Shown piece after piece: positions 26,112 through 37,113 of a DNA stretch of 64,000 nucleotides. The DNA lies in contig NZ_JALKAS010000002.1 in assembly GCF_023015695.1 (NCBI RefSeq), positions 310,001 to 374,000 on the forward strand. The letters run 5' to 3'. Below the pieces are notes generated by a model, which was not told the DNA's origin, did not search any database, and saw only the letters and a list, made by a program, of their open reading frames with translations. Both the position numbers and the translations under genes were made by a program. How positions within the stretch are numbered: the first letter of the stretch is position 1; each line of letters begins with the position of its first letter. This DNA comes from Jannaschia sp. S6380. Its GTDB lineage: Bacteria; Pseudomonadota; Alphaproteobacteria; Rhodobacterales; Rhodobacteraceae.

Positions 26112-26972
26112 TCAAGCCTCCACGCGGTCGGGCAGATGTTCGCGCCGGGTGCGCGGCAGGGGCCAATCGTCCATCAGGGCCAGGGCGTCCTCCGCCGTCT
26201 CGACGAAGCGGAACAGCTCCAGGTCGTCGGCACCGATGGTGCCCGCCTCCTGCAACGCGTCCCAGTTCAAGATGCCGCGCCAGAACGCCTCGCCGAACAA
26301 CAGGAACGGCACGCGTTCCATGCGTCCGGTCTGGATCAGGGTCAGCGCCTCGAACAGCTCGTCCAGCGTGCCGAAGCCGCCGGGGAAGACGCAGATCGCG
26401 CTGGCCCGCATCAGAAAGTGCATCTTGCGGATCGCGAAATAGTGGAAGTTGAACGACAGCTCCGGCGTGACGTATCCGTTCGGCGCCTGTTCGTGCGGCA
26501 GCACGATGTTGAGGCCGACGCTGCGGCCGCCCGCATCCAGGGCGCCGCGATTGCCGGCCTCCATCACGCCGGGGCCGCCGCCGGTGACGATGACGTTCTC
26601 GCGCCCGCCGCTGTCGCGGATCGAGCGTTCGGTCACGAGCCGCGCGAAGCGGCGCGCCTCGTCGTACTGGGTCGCGAGGTCGCGCAGCGTATCGGTGCGG
26701 GCGCGGTCCGCGTTTTCGGGGCGGGGGATGCGGGCGCCCCCGAAAAGGACGACGGTCGACGTCACCTCCGCCTCATCCATCAGCAGGGCGGGCTTCATCA
26801 ATTCCAGTTGCAGACGGACGGGGCGCAGCTCGTCACGGCAAAGGAAATCCTCGTCGGTGAAGGCCAGGCGATAGGCGGGCGAACGGGTCTGCGCGGTGTC
26901 GGGCACCGTGCTGGCGGTCTGCCGGTCTTCGCGGGCTTCGCGCAGCGGGTGGTTCCGGGGATGGTCGGTCAT
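26112..26972 (-). CDS. LOG family (TIGR00730-type) Rossmann-fold protein
   Basis: This 286-residue protein has the LOG/lysine decarboxylase-like nucleotide-binding set: VTGGGPGVMEAGNRGA, the PGGFGTLDELFEALTLIQT motif and IRKMHFLMRASAICVFPGG. Many family members release the base from a nucleoside monophosphate, for example cytokinin-activating or 5'-nucleotidase PpnN-type activity. The N-terminal 50 residues are an extension beyond the core domain. The ATG at 26972 with AAGGA upstream is chosen. It is divergent from the threonine dehydratase-like gene. Confidence 0.85.
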   Translation of the reverse strand: MTDHPRNHPLREAREDRQTASTVPDTAQTRSPAYRLAFTDEDFLCRDELRPVRLQLELMKPALLMDEAEVTSTVVLFGGARIPRPENADRARTDTLRDLATQYDEARRFARLVTERSIRDSGGRENVIVTGGGPGVMEAGNRGALDAGGRSVGLNIVLPHEQAPNGYVTPELSFNFHYFAIRKMHFLMRASAICVFPGGFGTLDELFEALTLIQTGRMERVPFLLFGEAFWRGILNWDALQEAGTIGADDLELFRFVETAEDALALMDDWPLPRTRREHLPDRVEA

Positions 26973-27033
26973 CGGGTCGTCCTTGAATCCTTGGGTCGCG
27001 CTGGGTCTAACAGGCGCGGACGGGAGGTGCGAC

Positions 27034-27948
27034 ATGGATTGGACGGGGGAAATCGCGGCGGCGCGCGCACGGATCGCGGGGCATGCGCGGGTGACGCCGA
27101 TCGCACGGCTCAACCTCGGCGGCTTCGACGTCGAGGTGAAGCTGGAACAGATGCAGCACACCGGCAGCTTCAAGGCCCGCGGCGCGTTCAACACGCTTCT
27201 GTCGGTGGAGGTGCCGGCGGCGGGCGTGGTCGCCGCGTCTGGCGGGAACCACGGCGCGGCGGTGGCCTTCGCGGCGGCGCGACTGGGGTTTCCGGCCCAT
27301 GTCTTCGTGCCGGAGGTGGCAGGTGCCGCGAAGATCGCGCTGATCGAGCGGGCGGGCGCGACCTGTCATGTGGTGCCGGGTCTCTACGCCGATGCGTTGG
27401 AGCGGGCGCGGGCGCATGAGGCGGAGACCGGCGCGATGCAGGTTCATGCCTATGACGCCGTGCCGACGGTCGCCGGGCAGGGGACGTGCTTTGCCGAATG
27501 GGACGATCAGGGATTGCAGGCCGACACGATGCTGGTCGCCGTGGGTGGTGGCGGGTTGATCGCAGGCGCGCTGGCCTGGTGGGGCGGTCGGCGGCGTGTC
27601 GTCGCGGTCGAGCCGGAGCGATCCCGCGCGCTGCACGCCGCGCTGGAGGCGGGGGCGCCGGTCGATGTGGAGGTCGGTGGCGTCGCGGCCAACGCGCTGG
27701 GCGCGCGGCGGATCGGGTCGATCTGCTTCGACCTGGCGCGCGATATGGACAGCATGACGGTGCCGGACGATGCGATCACGCGGGCCCAGCGGATGCTGTG
27801 GCAGGAGGCGCGGATGCTGGTGGAGCCGGCGGGTGCCTGCGCCCTGGCGGCGCTGTTGTGCGGGGCCTACGTGCCGGATGCGGACGAACGCGTGGCGGTG
27901 CTGATCTGCGGCGCGAACCCGGCTCCGGATCCGTTGGCGGCGTTCTAG
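27034..27948 (+). CDS. threonine/serine dehydratase-like PLP enzyme
   Basis: This is a 304-residue fold type II PLP enzyme. The PLP lysine lies in HTGSFKARGAFN, the substrate loop is ASGGNHGAAVAF, and the phosphate-binding glycines are VGGGGLIAG. It lacks the C-terminal ACT regulatory domain of biosynthetic IlvA, so it is of the catabolic or racemase-like short type. GGGAGG precedes the ATG. Its TAG stop and the stop of the convergent DMT gene share CTAG. Confidence 0.85.
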   Translation: MDWTGEIAAARARIAGHARVTPIARLNLGGFDVEVKLEQMQHTGSFKARGAFNTLLSVEVPAAGVVAASGGNHGAAVAFAAARLGFPAHVFVPEVAGAAKIALIERAGATCHVVPGLYADALERARAHEAETGAMQVHAYDAVPTVAGQGTCFAEWDDQGLQADTMLVAVGGGGLIAGALAWWGGRRRVVAVEPERSRALHAALEAGAPVDVEVGGVAANALGARRIGSICFDLARDMDSMTVPDDAITRAQRMLWQEARMLVEPAGACALAALLCGAYVPDADERVAVLICGANPAPDPLAAF

Positions 27949-28391
27949 AGGCGCGACAGGATCAGCCCGCATGCGACGAGCGCCCCCGCGGCCAGGCGGG
28001 TCGGCGTGATCGCATGTGTGGGCAGGCCGAAGGGGCCGAACGCGTCGAGGATGAGCGCGATGACGATCTGGCCCAGGATCATGCCCGACACGGCCGTGAC
28101 GATGCCGAGGACCGGCACGGCCCAGAGGGTCGCCCAGACATAGAAGGCGCCCAGCAATCCACCCAGCAGAAGGCGGGCATCGACGGCGCGGGCCCGTTCG
28201 AGCATGGCCCCATGGCCGAGCGCGAAGGTCAGCGTCAGAAGGGCGGCGAACCCGACGCCGAACGAGATCGCCGCCGCCGCGACTGGACTGCCGAGACTCC
28301 GCCCGAGCGCTGCGTTCATGGGCGCCTGCAGGGCGGCGAGCCCGCCGGCGATGATGATGAGGGCGATGGGCAGGGCGACGGTGGAGGGCAT
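27945..28391 (-). CDS. DUF606/YdcZ-type small DMT transporter
   Basis: This 148-residue protein has about five hydrophobic segments (LPIALIIIAGGLAALQ, AAAISFGVGFAALLTLTFAL, LLLGGLLGAFYVWATLWAVP, VSGMILGQIVIALIL, LAAGALVACGLILS). Family members are half-size members of the drug/metabolite transporter superfamily and usually act as dimers. The ATG at 28391 is chosen because the upstream open frame is not hydrophobic. Confidence 0.82.
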   Translation of the reverse strand: MPSTVALPIALIIIAGGLAALQAPMNAALGRSLGSPVAAAAISFGVGFAALLTLTFALGHGAMLERARAVDARLLLGGLLGAFYVWATLWAVPVLGIVTAVSGMILGQIVIALILDAFGPFGLPTHAITPTRLAAGALVACGLILSRL

Positions 28392-28628
28392 GCGATGTTC
28401 CGTTCCAGGATCGGAAAACAGGCGGCCATGATCGCCGACGCCGCGAAATCGGGCAATTCCGGTAAACCCCACTTCGCGGCGCCCAATGACCGGCCCCCTG
28501 TCGGTCGTCGGTGCGAAGGGTTCCGCGGCCATCACGCGACCGGCGCTGCCCAGACGCGGTTGGGCGGGATTGCCCTGACTTGGGCGGGCCGATAAGCACA
28601 TCGCAATCAAAGCGCCCGGAGGCCCCGC

Positions 28629-29453
28629 ATGTCCAACGAACAGCTCGAATCCGCCATCGAGGCCGCCTGGGACACGCGCGACACTGTCTCGCCGCAGACC
28701 ACCGGCGAGGCGCGCGACGCCATCGAGGCGACGCTGGAGGCGCTGGATGGCGGCACCCTGCGGGTGGCCGAGAAGCGGGGCGACGACTGGCACGTCAATC
28801 AATGGGCCAAGAAGGCGGTGCTACTGGGGTTCCGTCTGAAGGACATGGAGCCGCAATCTGGCGCACCGCAGGGCGGCAGTTGGTGGGACAAGGTAGACAG
28901 CAAGTTCAACGGCTGGAACGCCGCCAAGTGGGAGAGCGCGGGTTTCCGCGCGGTGCCGAACTGCATCGTGCGCCGCTCGGCCTATATCGCGCCGGGCGTG
29001 GTGCTGATGCCGTCCTTCGTGAACCTGGGCGCCTATGTGGACGAGGGCACGATGGTCGACACCTGGGCCACGGTCGGGTCCTGCGCGCAGATCGGCAAGA
29101 ACGTGCACCTGTCGGGCGGCGTCGGCATCGGCGGCGTGCTGGAGCCGATGCAGGCGGGGCCGACGATCATCGAGGACAATTGCTTCATCGGCGCCCGGTC
29201 CGAGGTGGTCGAGGGCTGCATCGTGCGCGAAGGCAGCGTGCTGGGCATGGGCGTGTTCATCGGCAAGTCGACCAAGATCGTGGACCGCGAGACCGGGGAA
29301 TTCACCTATGGCGAGGTGCCGCCCTATTCCGTTGTGGTGGCCGGATCGATGCCGTCGAAGAACGGCGTGAACCTCTATTGTGCGGTGATCGTCAAGCGGG
29401 TGGACGAGAAGACGCGGTCGAAGACGGCGATCAATGAGTTGCTCCGGGCCTGA
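28629..29453 (+). CDS. dapD: 2,3,4,5-tetrahydropyridine-2,6-dicarboxylate N-succinyltransferase
   Basis: DapD succinylates tetrahydrodipicolinate in the lysine/diaminopimelate pathway. The 274-residue protein has the left-handed beta-helix hexapeptide run ([25 protein letters not shown] and following) and the conserved [23 protein letters not shown] precedes the ATG. dapE follows about 1.6 kb downstream on the same strand, after several small genes, so the succinylase branch is encoded here in one stretch. Confidence 0.95.
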   Translation: MSNEQLESAIEAAWDTRDTVSPQTTGEARDAIEATLEALDGGTLRVAEKRGDDWHVNQWAKKAVLLGFRLKDMEPQSGAPQGGSWWDKVDSKFNGWNAAKWESAGFRAVPNCIVRRSAYIAPGVVLMPSFVNLGAYVDEGTMVDTWATVGSCAQIGKNVHLSGGVGIGGVLEPMQAGPTIIEDNCFIGARSEVVEGCIVREGSVLGMGVFIGKSTKIVDRETGEFTYGEVPPYSVVVAGSMPSKNGVNLYCAVIVKRVDEKTRSKTAINELLRA

Positions 29454-29904
29454 GGGGGCCGACTGGACCGTCCGGCGCGACCGGGCCGTCGAAAGCCTGC
29501 GCCACGCGGTGCGCACGGCCCCCATCGAATTGCGGGATGCCATCGCCGACTACGACGGCCAGGCACTTCCCGGGGATACGCCGAAACATCGCGAGGCCCT
29601 CGAACGGTTGATCGAGGAACATGATTGCGTGCTCGGCCGGATGCCGGGAAATCAATGGTATCCGTCCGAACCGATCGAATTGGCGAGTTTCGGGGTCGAC
29701 GGTCAGGGGGCCACTCTGACGGCCTTCGCCTGCTGCTTTCTGCTGATCGACGATCTGGTGTGCAGCCGGATGGATTATATGGACTTTCGCCTGTCCAACA
29801 GCCCCGGCCGGGCCTTCTTCGATACCCCGCCCGACAGTTTCCGCATTCCGCTTCTGGACGGGATCGGTGTCTACGACGACATGCAGGACCCGACCTGGAC
29901 CTGA
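29434..29904 (+). CDS. conserved hypothetical protein
   Basis: This 156-residue protein overlaps the end of dapD by 20 bases. It is acidic and cytoplasmic in character, with no motif I can assign ([62 protein letters not shown]). Its placement suggests co-transcription with dapD. The start at 29434 lacks a clear ribosome binding site and may instead depend on coupling to dapD translation. Confidence 0.6.
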   Translation: MSCSGPEGADWTVRRDRAVESLRHAVRTAPIELRDAIADYDGQALPGDTPKHREALERLIEEHDCVLGRMPGNQWYPSEPIELASFGVDGQGATLTAFACCFLLIDDLVCSRMDYMDFRLSNSPGRAFFDTPPDSFRIPLLDGIGVYDDMQDPTWT

Positions 29905-29965
29905 GCGGACGCGGGCAGATCGCGCGGGCATGGACCGTGTCGTTTATCGCAAAGGCAGCTCGACG

Positions 29966-30232
29966 TCAGTCCTTCGCCCGATCCTGCCGCCTCAGCGTAA
30001 GCGGATCCTGCGCCAATCGGGCATCTTCCAAGGTGTCCATCCGCTCGGCCGCCTTCCGCGTCCGGCCCAGCGATTTCCACATCGCGCGGCGCCAGGCGCG
30101 GCGGGCGGAGCCCGGCGACCATTGCAGCCGGGCGCCCGCCAACCATGCGCGCAGCGCGGGTGGCAGGGCGTCGTACTCGGCCATCAGGCGTCGGCGCTGG
30201 CGCGTGTCCGACAGGGCGTGGCGATCCGTCAT
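29966..30232 (-). CDS. small basic protein, DUF6525-like
   Basis: This 88-residue Arg-rich protein reads like a conserved Rhodobacteraceae hypothetical: LMAEYDALPPALRAWLAGARLQWSPGSARRAWRR. The ATG at 30232 follows GGGTGG. It is encoded opposite to its neighbours, between the dapD-linked gene and the GlsB-type gene. The family name is from memory. Confidence 0.6.
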   Translation of the reverse strand: MTDRHALSDTRQRRRLMAEYDALPPALRAWLAGARLQWSPGSARRAWRRAMWKSLGRTRKAAERMDTLEDARLAQDPLTLRRQDRAKD

Positions 30233-30338
30233 GCCACCCGAGATGGGGCCACGCGCAGGCGCTGTCAAACGCGATGCGGGAACCCGCCCCGACCGGACCG
30301 CGTTGAATCGGCGCACAATCACAGAGGGGACCCAACCC

Positions 30339-30584
30339 ATGGGCCTTGGCTTTTTCCTTTCCATCATCGTGGGCGGCCTTGCCGGCTGGATCGCGAGCAT
30401 GATCATGAAGGCCGATACCGGCCTGTTCCTGAACATCATCCTAGGGATCGTGGGTGCGCTCGTGCTCAACTTCATCCTCGGGCTTCTGGGCATCTACGCG
30501 GCGGAGTCGATCATACCGCAGTTGATCGTCGGAATCATCGGCGCCTGCATCCTCATCTTCGCCGTGCGCGCCATACGGAAATAG
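30339..30584 (+). CDS. GlsB/YeaQ/YmgE family membrane protein
   Basis: This 81-residue protein is almost all membrane, with three hydrophobic segments and the family glycine pattern (FFLSIIVGGLAGWIASMIMK, LFLNIILGIVGALVLNFILGLLG, LIVGIIGACILIFAVRAIR). GAGGGGA precedes the ATG. Members are linked to stress responses. A strong terminator follows. Confidence 0.88.
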   Translation: MGLGFFLSIIVGGLAGWIASMIMKADTGLFLNIILGIVGALVLNFILGLLGIYAAESIIPQLIVGIIGACILIFAVRAIRK

Positions 30585-30606
30585 TGCCGGCTGCCTGGCC
30601 CCCGAC

Positions 30607-30635
30607 CCGCCGCCCCTACTCGGGGCGGCGGTTTG
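30607..30635 (+). terminator. rho-independent terminator after the GlsB-type gene
   Basis: A perfect 10 bp stem CCGCCGCCCC/GGGGCGGCGG (30607-30616 with 30622-30631) and a 5 base loop are followed by TTTGCG. It begins 22 bases after the stop codon. Confidence 0.75.
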
Positions 30636-30685
30636 CGTTCCAGGGGCCGGTTGACATGGCCGGCAGCGCGACGGAGACCCCGGAG

Positions 30686-31024
30686 ATGACCGAGAAGAAG
30701 CCCAAGCGCCCGCATCACGTCTACACCCTCCTGGTGGAGGTCGGGCGCCGCAGCGGCGACGGCCTTCCCAAGGGCGCGTCGGGCGCGGCGCTGATGTGCT
30801 ATGCCAGCGGCGTCGACGAGGATGAGGCGGTGCGCGAAACCGTGGCCGTCCTCAAGACCGCCGACATGAACGTGCTGGAAGTGACGGGATACGGCTCGCT
30901 GGAGGAGCGCGAGGCGGAAGGCCACGACATCGAGGCCGACGAACGCGACCTGATGGCCCGCGCGCTGGCCGAGAATTCGGTCGTCGTGGCGCAGACCACC
31001 GTGTTCCGCGAGGACGAGGCGTGA
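30686..31024 (+). CDS. conserved hypothetical protein upstream of dapE
   Basis: This 112-residue protein ([62 protein letters not shown]) has an alpha/beta pattern reminiscent of small ferredoxin-like folds, though I cannot name a family. The ATG at 30686 has GGAG upstream; an ATG at 30656 would add ten residues. Its stop overlaps the dapE GTG start as GTGA, so the two are co-translated. Confidence 0.7.
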   Translation: MTEKKPKRPHHVYTLLVEVGRRSGDGLPKGASGAALMCYASGVDEDEAVRETVAVLKTADMNVLEVTGYGSLEEREAEGHDIEADERDLMARALAENSVVVAQTTVFREDEA

Positions 31025-32160
31025 TCGACCCGGTCGACCTGACGGCGCGCCTGGTCCGCTGCCCGAGCGTGACGCCGGACGAAGGCGGGGCGATCACGCT
31101 GCTGGAGGACCTCCTGTCGGATGCGGGGTTCGTCTGCACCCGGGTGGACCGGGGCGGGATCGCGAACCTTTATGCGCGCTGGGGTGATAGGGGGCATCCG
31201 CGCACGTTCGGGTTCAACGGGCACACGGACGTGGTGCCGGTGGGCGATGCGGCGGCGTGGACGCATGATCCGTTCGGAGCGGTGATCGAGGATGGCTGGC
31301 TCTACGGGCGCGGGGCGACGGACATGAAGTCGGGCGTCGCAGCCTTCGCCGCCGCCGCCGTCGATTTCGTGGCCGGAACCCCGCCCGACGGCGCCGTGGT
31401 GCTGGCCATCACCGGCGACGAAGAGGGGGACGCGGCCGACGGGACGGTGGCGATCCTCGACTGGATGGAGGCGGAAGGGGAGCGGCTGGATGTCTGCCTT
31501 GTGGGGGAGCCCACCTGCCCCGAGCATATAGGCCAAATGATCAAGATCGGGCGGCGCGGGTCGCTGACCGCGTGGTTCACGTTCGAGGGGCGGCAGGGGC
31601 ATTCGGCCTATCCGCACTTGGCGCAGAACCCGCTGCCGGCGATGGCGGGGATGATGGCGCGGCTGGCGGATGAGGAACTGGACCGGGGGACCGAGCATTT
31701 CGACCCCTCGACTCTGGCGGTCGTCACGATGGATGTCGGCAACCCGGCCACCAACGTCATCCCGGCCGAAGGGCGGGCGACGGTCAACATCCGGTTCAAC
31801 GACCGCCACACCGGCGCGGGTCTTGTCGCCTGGTTGGAGGACGAAGTCGACCGCGTGGTGGGCGAGACCGGCATCCGCGTCCGCATGAACACGAAGATCT
31901 CGGGCGAGGCGTTCCTGACCCCTCCGGGACCGCTGTCGGAGTTGGTGTCGCGCGCGGTGCAGGTGGAGACGAACCGCGTGCCGGAATTGTCGACGACGGG
32001 GGGCACGTCGGATGCGCGCTTCGTCAAGGACCATTGCCCGGTGGTGGAGTTCGGCCTGGTCGGGCACCGGATGCATGCGGTCGACGAGCGCGTGCGCGTG
32101 GAGCAGATCGAGCAGTTGAAGGCGATCTACGGCCGGGTGCTGCGGGACTACTTCGCCTAG
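31021..32160 (+). CDS. dapE: succinyl-diaminopimelate desuccinylase
   Basis: DapE removes succinate from N-succinyl-diaminopimelate. The 379-residue M20 metallopeptidase has its metal ligands in [10 protein letters not shown] (H68), [15 protein letters not shown] and [13 protein letters not shown], and a dimerisation insert beginning near [24 protein letters not shown]. It starts with GTG inside the previous stop codon. The TAG stop shares CTAG with the convergent yaaA stop. Confidence 0.94.
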   Translation: MIDPVDLTARLVRCPSVTPDEGGAITLLEDLLSDAGFVCTRVDRGGIANLYARWGDRGHPRTFGFNGHTDVVPVGDAAAWTHDPFGAVIEDGWLYGRGATDMKSGVAAFAAAAVDFVAGTPPDGAVVLAITGDEEGDAADGTVAILDWMEAEGERLDVCLVGEPTCPEHIGQMIKIGRRGSLTAWFTFEGRQGHSAYPHLAQNPLPAMAGMMARLADEELDRGTEHFDPSTLAVVTMDVGNPATNVIPAEGRATVNIRFNDRHTGAGLVAWLEDEVDRVVGETGIRVRMNTKISGEAFLTPPGPLSELVSRAVQVETNRVPELSTTGGTSDARFVKDHCPVVEFGLVGHRMHAVDERVRVEQIEQLKAIYGRVLRDYFA

Positions 32161-32927
32161 GCGGCTTGCGCGGCTCGGTCGGGGCGCAGGAAGACGGGAG
32201 CCTGGGGCGTGGAGCGGTCGGCCTGCCAGAGATAGCCACCGCTGTCGAAGGCGCGCAGGTCGGACGGGCCCTCGATGCGGTTTTCGATCACGTAGCGGGC
32301 CATGGCCCCACGGGCCTGCTTGGCGAAGAAGCTGACGATCTTCGGGCCGTCGGGCCGGTCTTCGAGGAAGGTCGGCGTGACGACGGGCAGGGTCAGCGCC
32401 TCTCGGTCGACGGCGCCGAAATATTCCTGGCTGGCGCAGTTCACGAGGCATGTGGCACCGTTGGCGGCCGCGTCCTCCTCCAGCGCCTTCGCGATCCGGT
32501 CGCCCCAGAACGCGTAGAGGTCACGACCGCGCCGCGTGGCGAGCTTGCTCCCCATCTCCAGCCGGTAGGGCTTCAGCGCATCGAGCGGTCGCAACAGGCC
32601 ATAGAGGCCCGACAGGATCCGCAGATGCCCCTGCGCATGCCGCAGCGCGTCCTCCGACAGTGTGGCGGCGTCGAGGCCGGTATAGGTGTCGCCCGCGAAG
32701 GCGAAGATCGCCGGCTTCTCGGGGGCGGCCTCCCAGTCGCGGAAGCGGTCGCGGTTCAGGCGGGCCAGCTTTTCGGAGATGTCCATCAACGCCTGCAGGT
32801 CGCGGATGCCCTTGCGCCGCGCGGTTCGGACGAGGCGCGCCGTATCGTCGGCGAAGCGCGGGGCGGTCGGCGGGACGTCGACGGGGTCGAAGTCGAGCGA
32901 TTTGGCGGGGGAGATGACGGTGAGCAT
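32157..32927 (-). CDS. yaaA: peroxide stress protein YaaA (DUF328)
   Basis: This 256-residue protein matches the YaaA family from its first residues ([14 protein letters not shown]) through [22 protein letters not shown] and [11 protein letters not shown]. coli YaaA lowers intracellular iron damage during peroxide stress and binds DNA. The ATG at 32927 is chosen over a GTG three codons earlier because it gives the conserved N-terminus. Confidence 0.92.
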   Translation of the reverse strand: MLTVISPAKSLDFDPVDVPPTAPRFADDTARLVRTARRKGIRDLQALMDISEKLARLNRDRFRDWEAAPEKPAIFAFAGDTYTGLDAATLSEDALRHAQGHLRILSGLYGLLRPLDALKPYRLEMGSKLATRRGRDLYAFWGDRIAKALEEDAAANGATCLVNCASQEYFGAVDREALTLPVVTPTFLEDRPDGPKIVSFFAKQARGAMARYVIENRIEGPSDLRAFDSGGYLWQADRSTPQAPVFLRPDRAAQAA

Positions 32928-32958
32928 GGGCGGCACTCTATGCGCTCCGCTCCGGCGC

Positions 32959-33364
32959 TCAACCCCGTTTCAGGTGGTAGGACAAGGCGGCCTGCACGAA
33001 ATGGCGCAAAGGCGCTTCGGGCAGGGGTCGGTCCGCGTCGAGCAGGACGGCACGATTGCCTTCGAAGCGAAACGTGTCCGGATGGGTCAGCCGGAAATTC
33101 GCAACGAGGGTGGTCCGGCAATGGACGAAGAGCGCTGGTTCGTCGCCCTTCGACTGCCCCAGGCCCACGGTCGTGCCGATGCGCGGCCGGGCGGGCAGAT
33201 AGGCCGGCTGGCCCCACTTCAACGTCTCGGTCAGCGGGCCGATGGCGGGCATGTCCGCCGCCGCGGTCAGGATGAGCGCCCGAAGATCGAGGAGCGTCGG
33301 TCGCGCCTGGTCGGGAAAGGTATCGAAGACTGCGGCCACTGCGGCGGGGTCGTCGGGGCGCAAG

Positions 33365-33372
<8 letters not shown>
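32959..33372 (-). CDS. DUF1801 domain protein
   Basis: This 137-residue protein has the YdhG-like DUF1801 pattern: LLDLRALILTAAADMPAIGPLTETLKWGQPAYL, then FVHCRTTLVANFRLTHPD. Its function is unknown; related proteins are small cytoplasmic domains, some linked to iron. The start at 33372 overlaps the end of recQ by 8 bases, so it is probably translated from the recQ mRNA. Confidence 0.8.
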
Positions 33373-35398
<2,026 letters not shown>

Positions 35399-35550
35399 CG
35401 GCAGGCTCACGAATTGGGTCCCGAGGGGAATCACATATGGGCAATCGATGGACAAGGGGCCTGTTTGCGAGGCGTTCGCAAGAATACCCTTGGCGTAGGG
35501 CAGAACTGGTGGTAGGTCACGAACCCTGACGCAAAATATGGGGACATGCC

Positions 35551-36567
35551 ATGTCCGTCCTTCGCACCGCACTCGCTACGTTTCTGCTGGCCACGCCCGT
35601 CGCCGCGCAGGAGGTCACGCTGCGCTTTCAGCACTTCGTGAACCCGGCTTCGGCGAACCCTGCGCATTTCATGCAGCCCTGGGCCGACGCGATCGAGGAG
35701 CAATCCGGCGGGCGGATCGCGGTCGAACTGTACCCGTTCATGCAGCTGGGCGGATCGGCGGCGAACATGTACGACCTGATCGCCGACGGCGCGGTCGATG
35801 GCGGCTGGGTCATCCCCGGCTATCAACCCGGTCGCTTCCCCGAGGCGGAGGCGCTGGAGCTGCCCTTCATGACGCCGAAATCGGCGGAGGCCGCGTCGAA
35901 GTCGGCCTGGGACTTCACGCAGACGCATCTGATGGACGATTTCGCGGATATCCACGTGATCGCCGCGCATATGCACGGGCCCGGTCTGGTGCACCTGAAG
36001 GGCGACGCGCCCGAGACGCTGGCCGACTTCCGGGGCCTGAACCTGCGTGGGCCGTCGCGTGCGGCGACGCTGCTGCTGCGCCGGCTCGGCGCGAACCCGG
36101 TGGGGATGCCTGTGCCGGCCTTCCCGGAGGCCTTGTCCAAGGGCGTGCTGGACGGCGGCGTCATTACCTGGGAGCAGGCGCCGTCGCTGAAGCTGGACGA
36201 GTTGACCGACAGCCACACGGATGTCGCAGGGGATGCGTCGCTCTACAATCTCTACTTCCTGTGGGCGATGAACCGCGACGTGTACGAGGGCCTGCCCGAT
36301 GATCTGCGGGCGGTGATCGACGCCAATTCGGGCGCCATGGCCTCGGCTTGGGCGGGGCGGGCGCATGACATCGGCGATGCCGAAGGACGGGCGGTCATGG
36401 TCGCGTCGGGCAACCAGATCGCCGAACTGTCGCCGGAGGTCACGGCCGACATCGCGGAACTGGGCGACGCGGTGACGCGCGACTGGATCGCGGAGATGGA
36501 TGCGAAGGGCTTCGACGGCGCGTCCCTGGTCGAGGACGCACGCGCCGCCGTCGCCGCGCACCGCTAG
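35551..36567 (+). CDS. TRAP transporter solute-binding protein (DctP-type)
   Basis: This 338-residue periplasmic protein has a signal peptide (MSVLRTALATFLLATPVAAQ) and the DctP fold. The fold is marked by FAD/DLRGLNLRGPSR-like and PVPAFPEALSKGVLDGGVITWE segments, where the conserved Arg that binds the substrate carboxylate lies. No dctQ or dctM membrane subunit is adjacent, so it is an orphan or serves a distant transporter. The ligand is unknown. Its stop shares CTAG with rsmD. Confidence 0.88.
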   Translation: MSVLRTALATFLLATPVAAQEVTLRFQHFVNPASANPAHFMQPWADAIEEQSGGRIAVELYPFMQLGGSAANMYDLIADGAVDGGWVIPGYQPGRFPEAEALELPFMTPKSAEAASKSAWDFTQTHLMDDFADIHVIAAHMHGPGLVHLKGDAPETLADFRGLNLRGPSRAATLLLRRLGANPVGMPVPAFPEALSKGVLDGGVITWEQAPSLKLDELTDSHTDVAGDASLYNLYFLWAMNRDVYEGLPDDLRAVIDANSGAMASAWAGRAHDIGDAEGRAVMVASGNQIAELSPEVTADIAELGDAVTRDWIAEMDAKGFDGASLVEDARAAVAAHR

Positions 36568-37106
36568 GTGCGGGCCAGCGTGACGATGGTGTCGCCGTAG
36601 CGGCGCTGATCGACCGGGGTCAGGCCGTCGAGCGTGGGCGGCGTCCCTTCCTCCCACACGATCAGGGCATCGGGCGCGAGCCAGCCTTCGGCACGAAGCG
36701 CGGCGATGGCCTTTTCGCCCAGGCCTTGGCCATAGGGCGGGTCGAGGAAGACGAGGTCATGCGGCGTGCCCGGCCCTGGCTTGCGTGCATCGCGGGCGAC
36801 GATGCGGGCGGACGCGTCCAGCAGGCGCATGTTTTCGCGCAGCAGGGTCAGCGCCTTGCGGCCCTGTTCGATGAAGGTGGCCTGCGACGCGCCCCGGCTC
36901 AGCGCCTCGAGGCCCAAAGCCCCGGTGCCGGCGAAGACGTCGAGGACGCGTGCGTTTCTCAGCACATCGCCATGGCGGCCATTCTCCAGCAGGTTGAAGA
37001 TCGACTCGCGCACCCGGTCCGTCGTCGGGCGCAGGTGGGTGGCGACGTCGCCCTTGCCGACCGTTGCGAGTCTGCGCCCCCGCCATGCGCCGCCGACGAT
37101 CCTCAT
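36564..37106 (-). CDS. rsmD: 16S rRNA (guanine(966)-N(2))-methyltransferase
   Basis: RsmD methylates G966 of 16S rRNA using S-adenosylmethionine. The 180-residue protein has the family N-terminus MRIVGGAWRGRRL, the SAM motif VLDVFAGTGALGLEALSRGA, and the catalytic DPPYG. The gene is 7 bases after the flavoprotein gene and convergent with the TRAP binding protein gene. Confidence 0.93.
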   Translation of the reverse strand: MRIVGGAWRGRRLATVGKGDVATHLRPTTDRVRESIFNLLENGRHGDVLRNARVLDVFAGTGALGLEALSRGASQATFIEQGRKALTLLRENMRLLDASARIVARDARKPGPGTPHDLVFLDPPYGQGLGEKAIAALRAEGWLAPDALIVWEEGTPPTLDGLTPVDQRRYGDTIVTLART

Positions 37107-37113
37107 GCGCGCC

